Origin: Balneola sp.
Lineage (GTDB): Bacteria > Bacteroidota > Rhodothermia > Balneolales > Balneolaceae
Assembly (NCBI GenBank): GCA_002696035.1
Contig: NZQV01000017.1
Location: 1 to 64,000, forward strand
DNA: 64,000 nucleotides
Reading direction: 5' to 3'
Shown here: piece by piece, positions 9,599-18,263 of the stretch
How the letters are laid out: each line of letters starts with the position of its first letter
Position numbering within the stretch: the stretch's first letter is position 1
Program-made: the position numbers and the translations under genes
The notes under the pieces: model-generated
Told to the model about the DNA's origin: nothing
The model's input: the letters and a program-made list of their open reading frames with translations, nothing else
The model's database searches: none

Positions 9599-10954
9599 AT
9601 GAAATATCCCAAGCAAGAAATAAAAGACGAAAGCCGAAAACTCCTAACCATCGGCAGCCCCATCATTGCTACGCAATTGATCAGTATGGGCCTCAACTTC
9701 ACCGACACGGTGATGGCCGGGAATCTTTCTGCACTGGATCTGGCAGCCGTAGCTATCGGGAATGCCATTTATATGCCGGTGGCTGTTTTTTGCATGGCCA
9801 CTTTGATCGCCATCAACCCCGTGGTTTCTCAATTTTTAGGAGCCCGCAAATTTGATGAGATCGGGAAAAGCGCCCGGCAACTTTTTTGGCTGATCCTTAT
9901 GCTGTCCATCCCCGCCTTTTTCCTGCTTCGCAATCTTGACCTGGTGATGATCTGGATGAATGTGACCCCGGAGATCATCCCCATTGCCGATGGATATCTG
10001 AAGGCCGTTTCCTGGGGTTTATTGCCACTCCTGGTTTATGCCGGGGTGCGCTATTTCAGCGAGGGACTTTCGGTCACCAGGCCCGCCATGTTTGTGGCCT
10101 CAGGTGCTTTGATCATTAACATTGGAGCCAATTACGTGCTCATGTATGGCAAGCTTGGATTTCCGCAATTGGGAGCCGTGGGTACAGGCTACGCCACCGC
10201 TATCGTGAGCTTATTTGCAGCCATTGCATTTGTAGCCTTCACCGCCACTTTTAAGCCCTTCAAGCGTTTCAATATTTTTGAACGAACCAAAGGACCGGAA
10301 TGGAAGTACATTGGCGAACTCATCAAAGTGGGCGTTCCCAACGGAGTGAGTTCCTCCATGGAAGTACTTCTGTTTGCGGCCGTTAGTTTACTGATGGGCA
10401 CGCTGAGCGTGAAAGCAGCTGCGGCTCACCAAATTGCGATCAATGTGGCGGCTACCATGTTCATGATCCCCTTCGGTCTTTCGCTGGCCATCTCCCAGCG
10501 TGTTGGGTTTTCGATCGGACAAGGCTCCCTGGAAAAAGCTCGGTTCAGGGGATTTGTGGGCATTGTGATCTGCGCCGGAATCATGACCTTTACAGCTCTC
10601 CTGCTATTCCTTTTTCCTGAATTCATCATCAGTATTTATACGGATGATCCTGAGGTAACAGGTATGGCGGTTTTACTTTTATTTATGGCGGCGGTTTTCC
10701 AGATATCCGATGGCCTTCAAGTGGGCGCTTTTGGTGCACTTCGTGGATTGAAAGACACCCGGGTCCCCATGGTGGTGAATTTCATCTCCTACTGGATCAT
10801 TGGATTTCCTGTTGGATATGTTTTAGGCATCAATCTTGGTTATGGACCAGAAGGTCTCTGGATCGGTCTCATTTGTGGACTGACCGTGGCGGCGGTGCTT
10901 CACAATTACCGGTTCAATAAACTCACCAAGCCTGAGACCGGACTGGATTATTAG
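9599..10954 (+). CDS. MATE family multidrug/sodium-coupled efflux transporter
   Basis: A 451-residue, 12-helix transporter of the multidrug and toxic compound extrusion family, in the NorM/YdhE-like part of the family. The start shows IGSPIIATQLISMGLNFTDTVMAGNLS, with the GLNFTDTVMAG segment typical of helix 1-2 of MATE proteins. The second half has VPNGVSSSMEVLLFAAVSLLMG and AAAAHQIAINVAATMFMIPFGLSLA, the repeat of the family signature. Substrate is unknown. It lies 207 bp upstream of the polyketide cassette on the same strand, so exporting that product is possible but not shown. Confidence 0.93.
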   Translation: MKYPKQEIKDESRKLLTIGSPIIATQLISMGLNFTDTVMAGNLSALDLAAVAIGNAIYMPVAVFCMATLIAINPVVSQFLGARKFDEIGKSARQLFWLILMLSIPAFFLLRNLDLVMIWMNVTPEIIPIADGYLKAVSWGLLPLLVYAGVRYFSEGLSVTRPAMFVASGALIINIGANYVLMYGKLGFPQLGAVGTGYATAIVSLFAAIAFVAFTATFKPFKRFNIFERTKGPEWKYIGELIKVGVPNGVSSSMEVLLFAAVSLLMGTLSVKAAAAHQIAINVAATMFMIPFGLSLAISQRVGFSIGQGSLEKARFRGFVGIVICAGIMTFTALLLFLFPEFIISIYTDDPEVTGMAVLLLFMAAVFQISDGLQVGAFGALRGLKDTRVPMVVNFISYWIIGFPVGYVLGINLGYGPEGLWIGLICGLTVAAVLHNYRFNKLTKPETGLDY

Positions 10955-11161
10955 GGGTGATGTTTTGGTAGCACAGGGGGATGACAGTGCTCCACTGTAA
11001 GCTTGATAGTTAACCTTCTTTTGTTAAACAAATATATTGCTCATGCGGAGCAGTTTTCGCAATCACTGTCTCATAATTTTTAGATTTTGAGGCAATGTTC
11101 AAACGAATGAAGTCCGCTATCAAAAGGTTTTGATACTAACCTTAAATCGTTATTCTACTGC

Positions 11162-12262
11162 ATGGGCGTTTTTATTCACGATATTGCCACTTCTGTTCCG
11201 CCACACTCTTCCGATCAGCAACATATCCGGGAGGTGATGAAAGAACATGTAGGCTCTGACCGAAGATCTGAGGCTATCATTCATCGTATTTATAGCCAAT
11301 CTGGGATCGAAAAGCGACATTCTGTGATCGAGGATTTCAGCCCGGGTAAACATGGAGAATTATTCTTCAACGGACAGATGAAAACCGCACCCGGAACTTC
11401 GGCTCGAAATACCATCTATGAACGTGAGTCCAAAAAACTGTTTGTGGATGTTGCCCGAAAACTACTGGCCGATAATCCTCACATTTCTTCGGAGGAAGTC
11501 ACCCATGTCATCACCGTTTCCTGCACCGGCTTTTTTGCACCGGGTCCCGATTTTGAGATCGTAAAAGCCCTGGATCTGAAGCCCTCCACTCAGCGATTTC
11601 ATGTAGGATTTATGGGATGTTATGCCGCTTTCCCGGCACTAAAAATGGCCGAATCGTTTTGCAAAGCCGCCCCAAATGCAACCGTACTTTTGGTGAGTGC
11701 CGAGCTTTGCACCATTCACTTTCAATTCAATAATGAGGTGGATAATCTGTTGTCCGGATCCGTTTTTGCTGATGGTGCTGCAGGACTTTTGATCTCATCC
11801 AAAGAACCGAAGAATACCGCTTTACAATTCAATCAATTTGCCTCAACGCTGGCCTTTAACGGGGAGAAAGATATGGCATGGACCATCGGAGATCATGGCT
11901 TTGAAATGGTGCTTTCCACTTACGTCCCGGATCTTATCCGCGAGAACCTGCAGTCGGTTTTACAACCTCTTTACGAGCAGTACACTCTTTCAAATTCTGA
12001 TATTGATTTCTGGGCCGTGCATCCCGGCGGACGATCAATTCTGGATAAGGTGGAAGAATCGCTACAGCTTCAGCCCAAACAGATCGAAGCTTCACGAAAT
12101 GTTCTATCAGAGTATGGAAACATGAGCAGCGCCACGGTTTTATTTGTGATGCAAAAGCTGCTTCGCTCCGACCTATCTTCCGGTACCAAGATCATCTCAA
12201 TGGCATTCGGGCCCGGACTCACCATCGAAAGTGGATTATTCACTGTTTACAATCCTTCCTGA
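11162..12262 (+). CDS. type III polyketide synthase (chalcone/stilbene synthase family)
   Basis: A 366-residue homodimeric ketosynthase that extends an acyl-CoA starter with malonyl-CoA and cyclises the product. The catalytic triad is visible: Cys153 in GFMGCYAAF, His287 in AVHPGG and Asn320 in YGNMSSA. VITVSCTGFFAPGPDF and the terminal FGPGLTIE-type loop are also family hallmarks. Together with the two following genes (methyltransferase and FAD hydroxylase) this resembles alkylresorcinol or alkylpyrone clusters such as srsABC of Streptomyces, where a long fatty acyl starter is used. The next gene begins 2 bp after the stop, indicating an operon. The product is inferred, not shown. Confidence 0.93.
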   Translation: MGVFIHDIATSVPPHSSDQQHIREVMKEHVGSDRRSEAIIHRIYSQSGIEKRHSVIEDFSPGKHGELFFNGQMKTAPGTSARNTIYERESKKLFVDVARKLLADNPHISSEEVTHVITVSCTGFFAPGPDFEIVKALDLKPSTQRFHVGFMGCYAAFPALKMAESFCKAAPNATVLLVSAELCTIHFQFNNEVDNLLSGSVFADGAAGLLISSKEPKNTALQFNQFASTLAFNGEKDMAWTIGDHGFEMVLSTYVPDLIRENLQSVLQPLYEQYTLSNSDIDFWAVHPGGRSILDKVEESLQLQPKQIEASRNVLSEYGNMSSATVLFVMQKLLRSDLSSGTKIISMAFGPGLTIESGLFTVYNPS

Positions 12263-12263
12263 A

Positions 12264-12956
12264 ATGCCCCTGCTTCTTTCAAACCGACAGCCGGATCTGG
12301 TGGAATTTATGGATCGTGAGGATTGCGATCCCCTCTTGCTTGAAAACACCTACCGGCAGTTTGAAACCATCAACCGTTTGCTTTCCGGGTGGAGAAGGAT
12401 CTACCGAAATGAGATCCGGCCATTGCTTCAGAAAGACCAACCAAATACCCTGCTGGATATTGGTTTTGGCGGTGGTGATGTTCCGGTTCGGCTTGCAAAT
12501 TGGGCTAAAAAGGATGACTTCGATCTGCAGATCACAGCCATTGAAACCGATGCCCGGGCTTTTGAGTTTGTGAATAAAAACCGAAATGGGTCGCCGGTTC
12601 AGTTTCAATACCTTTCTTCAACCGAATTAGTTGAAGAAGGCAAAAAATATGACTTTGTGATCTCCAATCATGTGCTACATCATCTCGGTTCACGCCAAAC
12701 AGAACAATTACTGAATGAGGCAGAGTTGCTATCACAGAAAAAAGTCATCTTCAACGATATTGAGCGTAGTGATGCAGGCTATTTTCTTTTCTCAAGCTTT
12801 ACCCCTCTTTTATTCAGAAAGTCATTTATTGTGAAAGACGGACTGATCTCCATTAAACGAAGTTACACTCGGCCTGAACTTCAAGCGGTTGCTCCAAGTG
12901 GCTGGACCGTAAAACGCCAATTCCCCTTTCGATTGCTGCTGATCCATGAAAAATAG
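12264..12956 (+). CDS. class I SAM-dependent methyltransferase of the polyketide cassette
   Basis: A soluble methyltransferase with a Rossmann-type SAM-binding motif LLDIGFGGGDVPVRLA at about residues 63-78. A post-I acidic residue sits in ITAIETDARAF, and ISNHVLHHL follows as the motif II-III region. The start is set at ATG 12264, just after the polyketide synthase stop; the frame is open 33 bp further upstream inside that gene. It overlaps the monooxygenase start by 11 bp. By context it probably methylates a ring oxygen or carbon of the polyketide. The srs/bps clusters instead use a membrane ICMT-like methylase, so this cassette differs. Confidence 0.88.
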   Translation: MPLLLSNRQPDLVEFMDREDCDPLLLENTYRQFETINRLLSGWRRIYRNEIRPLLQKDQPNTLLDIGFGGGDVPVRLANWAKKDDFDLQITAIETDARAFEFVNKNRNGSPVQFQYLSSTELVEEGKKYDFVISNHVLHHLGSRQTEQLLNEAELLSQKKVIFNDIERSDAGYFLFSSFTPLLFRKSFIVKDGLISIKRSYTRPELQAVAPSGWTVKRQFPFRLLLIHEK

Positions 12957-14103
12957 CGCGGCCAACATACCGGTTGTGATAGTTGGAGGAGGTCCCGTGG
13001 GACTTTTCCTGGCTATCGCGCTTTTAAAAAACGGCATTGATTGCAAGGTGATTGAAAAACGAAAAGAACCCGTTGCTGATTCCCGATCGCTGGGAATTCA
13101 TCCTGTCTCACTTGAGCTTTTTGATGAACTTGGGATCACCACCCCATTCCTGGAAGAAGGCCTCAAGATCAAAAGGGGAATTGCGCTTACCGCGACAAAA
13201 AAGTTGGGAGAGATTCATTTCTCCGATTGCCCTAAACCTCACGACTATATTTTGGCCTGTCCTCAGTCTACAACAGAGCGTATTTTGCGGGATGAACTAC
13301 GAAAGCTCAATAAAGATGCACTTATTACAAAAGCAGAATTTATCCGCTTTGAGGAATCAGAAAATTCCGTGACCACCTACTTTTCCAGAGGACAAGAAAC
13401 CCAACAGATCAGCAGTCAGTTTTTGATCGGTTGTGATGGGAAAAATAGTCAGGTTCGGCAGGCTTCTTCCATACATTTTTCCGGCAAAAGGTATCCTGAC
13501 ACGTACATTATGGGCGACTTTACAGACACAACGGATTTTGGTGCCGATGCTGCTGTTTTCCTACCTAAAGATGGATTGATAGAATGTTTTCCGCTGCCCA
13601 ACGGAATGCGACGCTGGGTTGTTAAAACCAGGGATTATATCTCCGATCCCGTTGATGAGATATTGGCTTCTTTTGTTAAACAAAGAATTGGGCATGATAT
13701 TTCCGGTACTAAAAGCACCATGTTGAGCAGTTTTGGCGTTCAGCATTTTGTAGCTGAATCCTTTGCCAAAGGCCGGGTTTTACTTGCCGGTGATGCCGCA
13801 CATGTTGTAAGTCCCATTGGTGGACAGGGAATGAATCTGGGGTGGCTGGGGGCTTGGAAAATGGCCAAACAGTTATCCTCAGCACGGCATCCTGACCCTG
13901 AAAGTTTATTAGCATATTCAGATCAGCATAAAAAGATCGCAGCCAAAGTAGCGCGCCGGGCAGAAGTTAATATGCGGTTGGGCCGGGCATCAGCTGTACC
14001 CATGTTCAAAGACTGGATGATCAAGGGAATATTACATTCACCCCTAAAACAAAATGTAGCACAGTTATTTACGATGCGAGGCCTTAACGATTGGTGGCTC
14101 TAA
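12946..14103 (+). CDS. FAD-dependent aromatic monooxygenase of the polyketide cassette
   Basis: A 385-residue group A flavoprotein monooxygenase. The N-terminal dinucleotide-binding motif VVIVGGGPVGLFLAIAL sits at residues 10-26. A conserved LIGCDGKNSQVRQA supplies the DG motif near the middle, and GRVLLAGDAAHVVSPIGGQGMNLG (about 275-298) is the GD motif contacting the FAD ribityl chain. Such enzymes hydroxylate phenols using NAD(P)H and O2. Here the likely substrate is the polyketide phenol made by the upstream synthase, giving a hydroquinone or quinone. The stop codon overlaps the stop of the convergent kinase gene by 4 bp. Confidence 0.9.
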   Translation: MKNSAANIPVVIVGGGPVGLFLAIALLKNGIDCKVIEKRKEPVADSRSLGIHPVSLELFDELGITTPFLEEGLKIKRGIALTATKKLGEIHFSDCPKPHDYILACPQSTTERILRDELRKLNKDALITKAEFIRFEESENSVTTYFSRGQETQQISSQFLIGCDGKNSQVRQASSIHFSGKRYPDTYIMGDFTDTTDFGADAAVFLPKDGLIECFPLPNGMRRWVVKTRDYISDPVDEILASFVKQRIGHDISGTKSTMLSSFGVQHFVAESFAKGRVLLAGDAAHVVSPIGGQGMNLGWLGAWKMAKQLSSARHPDPESLLAYSDQHKKIAAKVARRAEVNMRLGRASAVPMFKDWMIKGILHSPLKQNVAQLFTMRGLNDWWL

Positions 14104-15242
14104 ACCGGAAAAGAGATCAGACAGGTTGAACCAATTTTTGGGTTTTGAGTGTAGGTTATATCACCATCGAGTTTCTTGACCAGTGCATTAATAATATACT
14201 GCCCATTTACTTCTCTTTTCTCTTTTTTGGGTGCTTTTCCTTTAAAGCCCACCCCATCATCCGTAATAATAAGTACGACCTTATCTTTATTTGTCTGCTT
14301 TAAACTGATAATAATATCGCCTCTGTCCTTTTTCACAAAGGCATGTTTGTAGGCGTTGATCAGTAATTCATTGATGATCAAACCGCACAACATACTACGG
14401 CTGCTGTCTAATTGTACCGGCTCAAAACGAGTGCTTAAAGTGATCTTTTTTTGAGGTGAGCTAAAGATATTTTCAACATTATGGGCTATGTATCCAAGAT
14501 AGGTAGACAGATCCATTTTGGATTGGTCTTTCTTATCGTAAAGCAGGGAATGAGCATCGGCAACCGATCGAATCCTTGAGCTTGTAGCTGACAGAATTTC
14601 TTTAGACATGGAATCAGAAATAGCCTCAAGGTCAAATTCTATCAATCCACTGATAATAGCCAGGTTATTTTTAAGGCGATGATGAATTTCAGAAAGCTGC
14701 ATATTTCGTTCTTGAACCTTCTGCTCTAACTTATCGTACTTTTTTGAGCGTTGAATGGCCAAAGACACGTGTATAGCAAAAGCCTCAAAAACCGGAACAT
14801 CTTCGTTTAAAAATGGCTTATTATTTTTTCTGTTGATGGCCTGCAGTACTCCAAATGCTTGCCCTTCCGAATCCTGCAATGGCACGCATATGATATTTCG
14901 TGTCGTAAAACCGGTGGAAAGGTCTTTCCAAAAAATATCACTTTCAACCACATCGTTAGAAATAAAAGCTTGGTTGTAAGAGATAACCCAGCCACCTATT
15001 CCTTTACTTTTTGGTACCGTCATCCCCCGGATCTCATCTTTTACCGGACCAGTGGGTATGCTGATGTTAAGGTCGCCTGTGACTTCGTCCAAAAGCATGA
15101 GAGAACTTGCCTCAGACTTCATTATGATCTTAGTGGCTTCCATGCATTTCTTAAGTACCTCCTTAAGCTCCAGCGTTTTGTTGATCCCTTCAATGGCATG
15201 AAGAAGCAATTCTTGCTGTCCTTTACTCGTGGGCGCCCCCAT
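14100..15242 (-). CDS. cytoplasmic GAF-HisKA_2 sensor histidine kinase
   Basis: A 380-residue soluble kinase. Residues about 15-165 form a GAF domain (KIIMKSEASSLMLLDEVTGDL, GIGGWVISYNQAFISNDV, ICVPLQDSEGQAFGVLQAINR). A short coiled coil follows, then a HisKA_2 dimerisation domain with SEIHHRLKNNLAIISGL (His187/188) and a HATPase_c domain with INELLINAYKHAF and ITDDGVGFKG. No transmembrane segment is seen, so the signal is intracellular. No response regulator gene is adjacent. The H-box IHHRxKNNLA is shared with the kinases at 31942 and 38682. Confidence 0.92.
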   Translation of the reverse strand: MGAPTSKGQQELLLHAIEGINKTLELKEVLKKCMEATKIIMKSEASSLMLLDEVTGDLNISIPTGPVKDEIRGMTVPKSKGIGGWVISYNQAFISNDVVESDIFWKDLSTGFTTRNIICVPLQDSEGQAFGVLQAINRKNNKPFLNEDVPVFEAFAIHVSLAIQRSKKYDKLEQKVQERNMQLSEIHHRLKNNLAIISGLIEFDLEAISDSMSKEILSATSSRIRSVADAHSLLYDKKDQSKMDLSTYLGYIAHNVENIFSSPQKKITLSTRFEPVQLDSSRSMLCGLIINELLINAYKHAFVKKDRGDIIISLKQTNKDKVVLIITDDGVGFKGKAPKKEKREVNGQYIINALVKKLDGDITYTQNPKIGSTCLISFPV

Positions 15243-15343
15243 TATATTCTGTTCCGTTTCTTTGATACTATACTCCCGAAAAAAATTATTGCCTCCCGAA
15301 ATATACTAAAATTCAGTTATCACTGAAATGCAATTCCTGCCAA

Positions 15344-15374
15344 TAAAAAAAGCACAGACATAAATGCCTGTGCT
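15344..15374 (-). terminator. rho-independent terminator of aconitase
   Basis: On the minus strand, 32 bp past the aconitase stop, a stem AGCACAG/CTGTGCT with a loop of about 10 nt is followed by a run of seven Ts. This is a convincing intrinsic terminator for the gene at 15406-18111. Confidence 0.85.
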
Positions 15375-15405
15375 CTTTAAACTTATTACGGCTATTTGCC
15401 TGATA

Positions 15406-18111
15406 CTATGCTTTGCTCTCTTTTAAATAGTCGAGTAACACAGTATGCAGGATACCACCATTTCGGTAGTAATCAACTTCAACCGGGGTATCGATTCGGC
15501 AATCGGTCATGAACTCGATCACTTCACCATCTTCCTTGGTAGCTGTTACTTTGATCTCATCCTGAGCTTTCACATTGTCATCCACGTGGATATCGAATGT
15601 TTCGGTTCCATCGAGACCAAGACTGTCAGCGGTTTCGCCTTCTTTGAACTGCAATGGAAGCACGCCCATTTGAATGAGGTTAGAACGGTGAATTCGCTCG
15701 TATGAAGTTGCGATCACACACTCAACTCCTAACAAGTTGGTTCCTTTTGCCGCCCAGTCACGAGAAGATCCCGTTCCATATTGGGTTCCGGCAAGGGCTA
15801 CCAGCGGAGTGTCTGATTCTTTGTATTTCAGGGAAGCATCGTAGATCGTAGTCACTTCACCGGTTGGATGGTAAGTTGTGTACCCACCTTCTTTACCGGG
15901 AGCCAGTTGGTTCTTAAACCGTACGTTGGCAAAAGTACCACGGGTCATAACACGGTCATTACCGCGACGAGATCCGTAAGAGTTAAAATCTGCTTTCTCT
16001 ACGCCATGTTCTTTCAGGTATACTCCGGCTGGAGAATCTTCATCGATGTTACCAGCTGGAGAAATGTGATCTGTAGTGATAGAATCGCCCACTTTTACCA
16101 AAGCACGAGCGCCTTTTATTGGCTTGATCGGCTCCGGGTCTTCGCTCATTCCCATAAAGAATGGAGGTTCCTGAATGTAGGTTGATTCATCACTCCAGTT
16201 AAACAGATCTCCGCCTGATACCGGAATATCTTCCCAGGTTGGAGATTCAAATATATCGCCGTACATCTTATCGAATAGCTCCGGACGGATAGCAGCGTCA
16301 AGATGTTCTGCAATTTCTGCCGTTGATGGCCAGATGTCTTTCAGATAAACATCGTTTCCGTCTTTGTCTTTACCAAGCGGCTCAGTAGCAAGATCGATAT
16401 TCACGGTCCCAGCCAGTGCGTAGGCTACAACCAGTGGAGGAGATGCCAGATAGTTCGCTTTCACCCATGGGTGAATACGACCTTCAAAGTTTCGATTACC
16501 GGAAAGCACACCCGCTGCGATCAGGTCGCCTTCTTTAACGGCGCGCTCGACTTCTTCAGGAAGTGGACCTGAATTACCGATACATGTTGTACATCCATAA
16601 CCAACCAGGTTAAATCCAAGGTTGTCCATGTATTCGGTGAGCCCGGCTTCTTTCAGATATTCGGTTACTACACGAGATCCCGGTGCAAGTGATGTCTTCA
16701 CGTATGGAGGAACTTTAAGTCCTTTTTCATATGCTTTCTTCGCCACGATACCGGCACCCAGCATTACGCTTGGGTTAGAGGTGTTTGTACAAGAAGTGAT
16801 AGCAGCAATTACTACATCACCGTGCTTCATCTCAATTTCCTGACCGTTCTTATAAATACCTTTGTTGGCCAGTTTTTCCTGCGCAAGATTGAAACCCATG
16901 GTTGGGTTGTCGCTTGTGAGAGAGTTCTCAAAAGCTTTCTTCATGTTGCTCAGCTTGATGCGATCGTGAGGAAGTTTTGGTCCGGCAAGGGATGTTTCAA
17001 CCGTACTCAGATCCAATTCCAGTGTAGAAGAAAATTCAGGGTCAGGCGTATCATCTGTTCTGAATAGTCCCTGCTCCTTCGTATAAGATTCAACAAGCTT
17101 AACCAGTTCTTCAGATCGGCCGGTTCTGCGCATGTATCGCAGTGACTCTTCGTCAATTGGGAAGAAGCCCATCGTAGCTCCGTATTCCGGAGACATATTC
17201 GCGATAGTTGCACGATCAGGCAAACTCATGTTGCTGAGTCCGTCTCCAAAAAATTCTACAAACTTACCAACCACACCATGCTGACGAAGCATTTGCGTTA
17301 CGGTCAGTGTAAGATCAGTCGCGGTAATTCCTTCACGCAATTTCCCGGTCAATTTCATTCCAACAACTTCAGGAACCAGCATGGAAATAGGCTGACCAAG
17401 CATGGCAGCTTCCGCTTCAATTCCACCAACACCCCAACCGAGGATTCCAAGACCGTTGATCATGGTGGTGTGAGAATCCGTTCCCACCAGTGTATCAGGA
17501 TAGGCCGTTGTAGATCCGTCTTCTTCTTTTCGGGTGAAAACACCACGACCTAAATACTCAAGGTTTACCTGGTGCACGATCCCACGTCCCGGAGGAACCA
17601 CACGGAAATTATCAAAAGCTTCTTTACCCCATTTCAGGAATTCATAACGCTCACGGTTACGCTCCATTTCTTTTTCAACATTGAACTCAAGCGCATAATC
17701 TTGCCCGAACATATCTACCTGAACGGAGTGATCAATAACCAGATCTACAGGAACTTGTGGGTTGATGTCGGTGGCTTTACCGCCCATCCTCTTCATTGCA
17801 GAACGAAGGGCCGCAAGGTCAACCACAGCAGGTACACCGGTAAAATCCTGAAGAACCACACGAGATGGTTTAAAAGGAATCTCTCCCTGCGGATTTTTGG
17901 CATCATAATTCGCCAATGCTTCAATATCTTTATCCGTTACTGCATATCCGTCAAATTCACGAAGTACAGCTTCCAACAATATCTTTACGGAGAAGGGCAG
18001 TTTATCAACGTTATCATAACCCAATTCTTTCAGTTTCGGCAGGCTGTGGAGAAAGGCTTTGCCTGAACCGGTATCAAATTCTACTCTGGTTTGCTTCAGT
18101 TTATCGCTCAT
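15406..18111 (-). CDS. acnA: aconitate hydratase (AcnA/IRP1 type)
   Basis: Aconitase interconverts citrate and isocitrate in the TCA cycle with a [4Fe-4S] cluster. The 901-residue protein has the AcnA domain order. One cluster ligand lies in TSCTNTSNP (Cys about 438) and two in [14 protein letters not shown] (Cys about 506-509). [25 protein letters not shown] lies upstream, and the swivel domain contains [17 protein letters not shown]. It stands alone, with a strong terminator after the stop and 152 bp to the upstream TonB receptor gene. Confidence 0.98.
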   Translation of the reverse strand: MSDKLKQTRVEFDTGSGKAFLHSLPKLKELGYDNVDKLPFSVKILLEAVLREFDGYAVTDKDIEALANYDAKNPQGEIPFKPSRVVLQDFTGVPAVVDLAALRSAMKRMGGKATDINPQVPVDLVIDHSVQVDMFGQDYALEFNVEKEMERNRERYEFLKWGKEAFDNFRVVPPGRGIVHQVNLEYLGRGVFTRKEEDGSTTAYPDTLVGTDSHTTMINGLGILGWGVGGIEAEAAMLGQPISMLVPEVVGMKLTGKLREGITATDLTLTVTQMLRQHGVVGKFVEFFGDGLSNMSLPDRATIANMSPEYGATMGFFPIDEESLRYMRRTGRSEELVKLVESYTKEQGLFRTDDTPDPEFSSTLELDLSTVETSLAGPKLPHDRIKLSNMKKAFENSLTSDNPTMGFNLAQEKLANKGIYKNGQEIEMKHGDVVIAAITSCTNTSNPSVMLGAGIVAKKAYEKGLKVPPYVKTSLAPGSRVVTEYLKEAGLTEYMDNLGFNLVGYGCTTCIGNSGPLPEEVERAVKEGDLIAAGVLSGNRNFEGRIHPWVKANYLASPPLVVAYALAGTVNIDLATEPLGKDKDGNDVYLKDIWPSTAEIAEHLDAAIRPELFDKMYGDIFESPTWEDIPVSGGDLFNWSDESTYIQEPPFFMGMSEDPEPIKPIKGARALVKVGDSITTDHISPAGNIDEDSPAGVYLKEHGVEKADFNSYGSRRGNDRVMTRGTFANVRFKNQLAPGKEGGYTTYHPTGEVTTIYDASLKYKESDTPLVALAGTQYGTGSSRDWAAKGTNLLGVECVIATSYERIHRSNLIQMGVLPLQFKEGETADSLGLDGTETFDIHVDDNVKAQDEIKVTATKEDGEVIEFMTDCRIDTPVEVDYYRNGGILHTVLLDYLKESKA

Positions 18112-18263
18112 GGTTTATAAAATATTTAATTTACTTTTTGCAGGGTTGAAAGGTACCATTTTTTTTGGGGATTGTCTTTACTTCCTATCTATCAATAACA
18201 TTGTTTTGCGTTATTGGAAGGGATTTTTTGAGCTTTTCTGTGCGTAAAGAAAGGTGCCTTTAT

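Noticed and set aside
10955-11161. Small hairpins (ACAGTG-CTC-CACTGT, TGCTCATGCGGAGCA) before the polyketide synthase
   Set aside because: The stems are 5-6 bp and lack a T run, so neither a terminator nor an operator can be defended.
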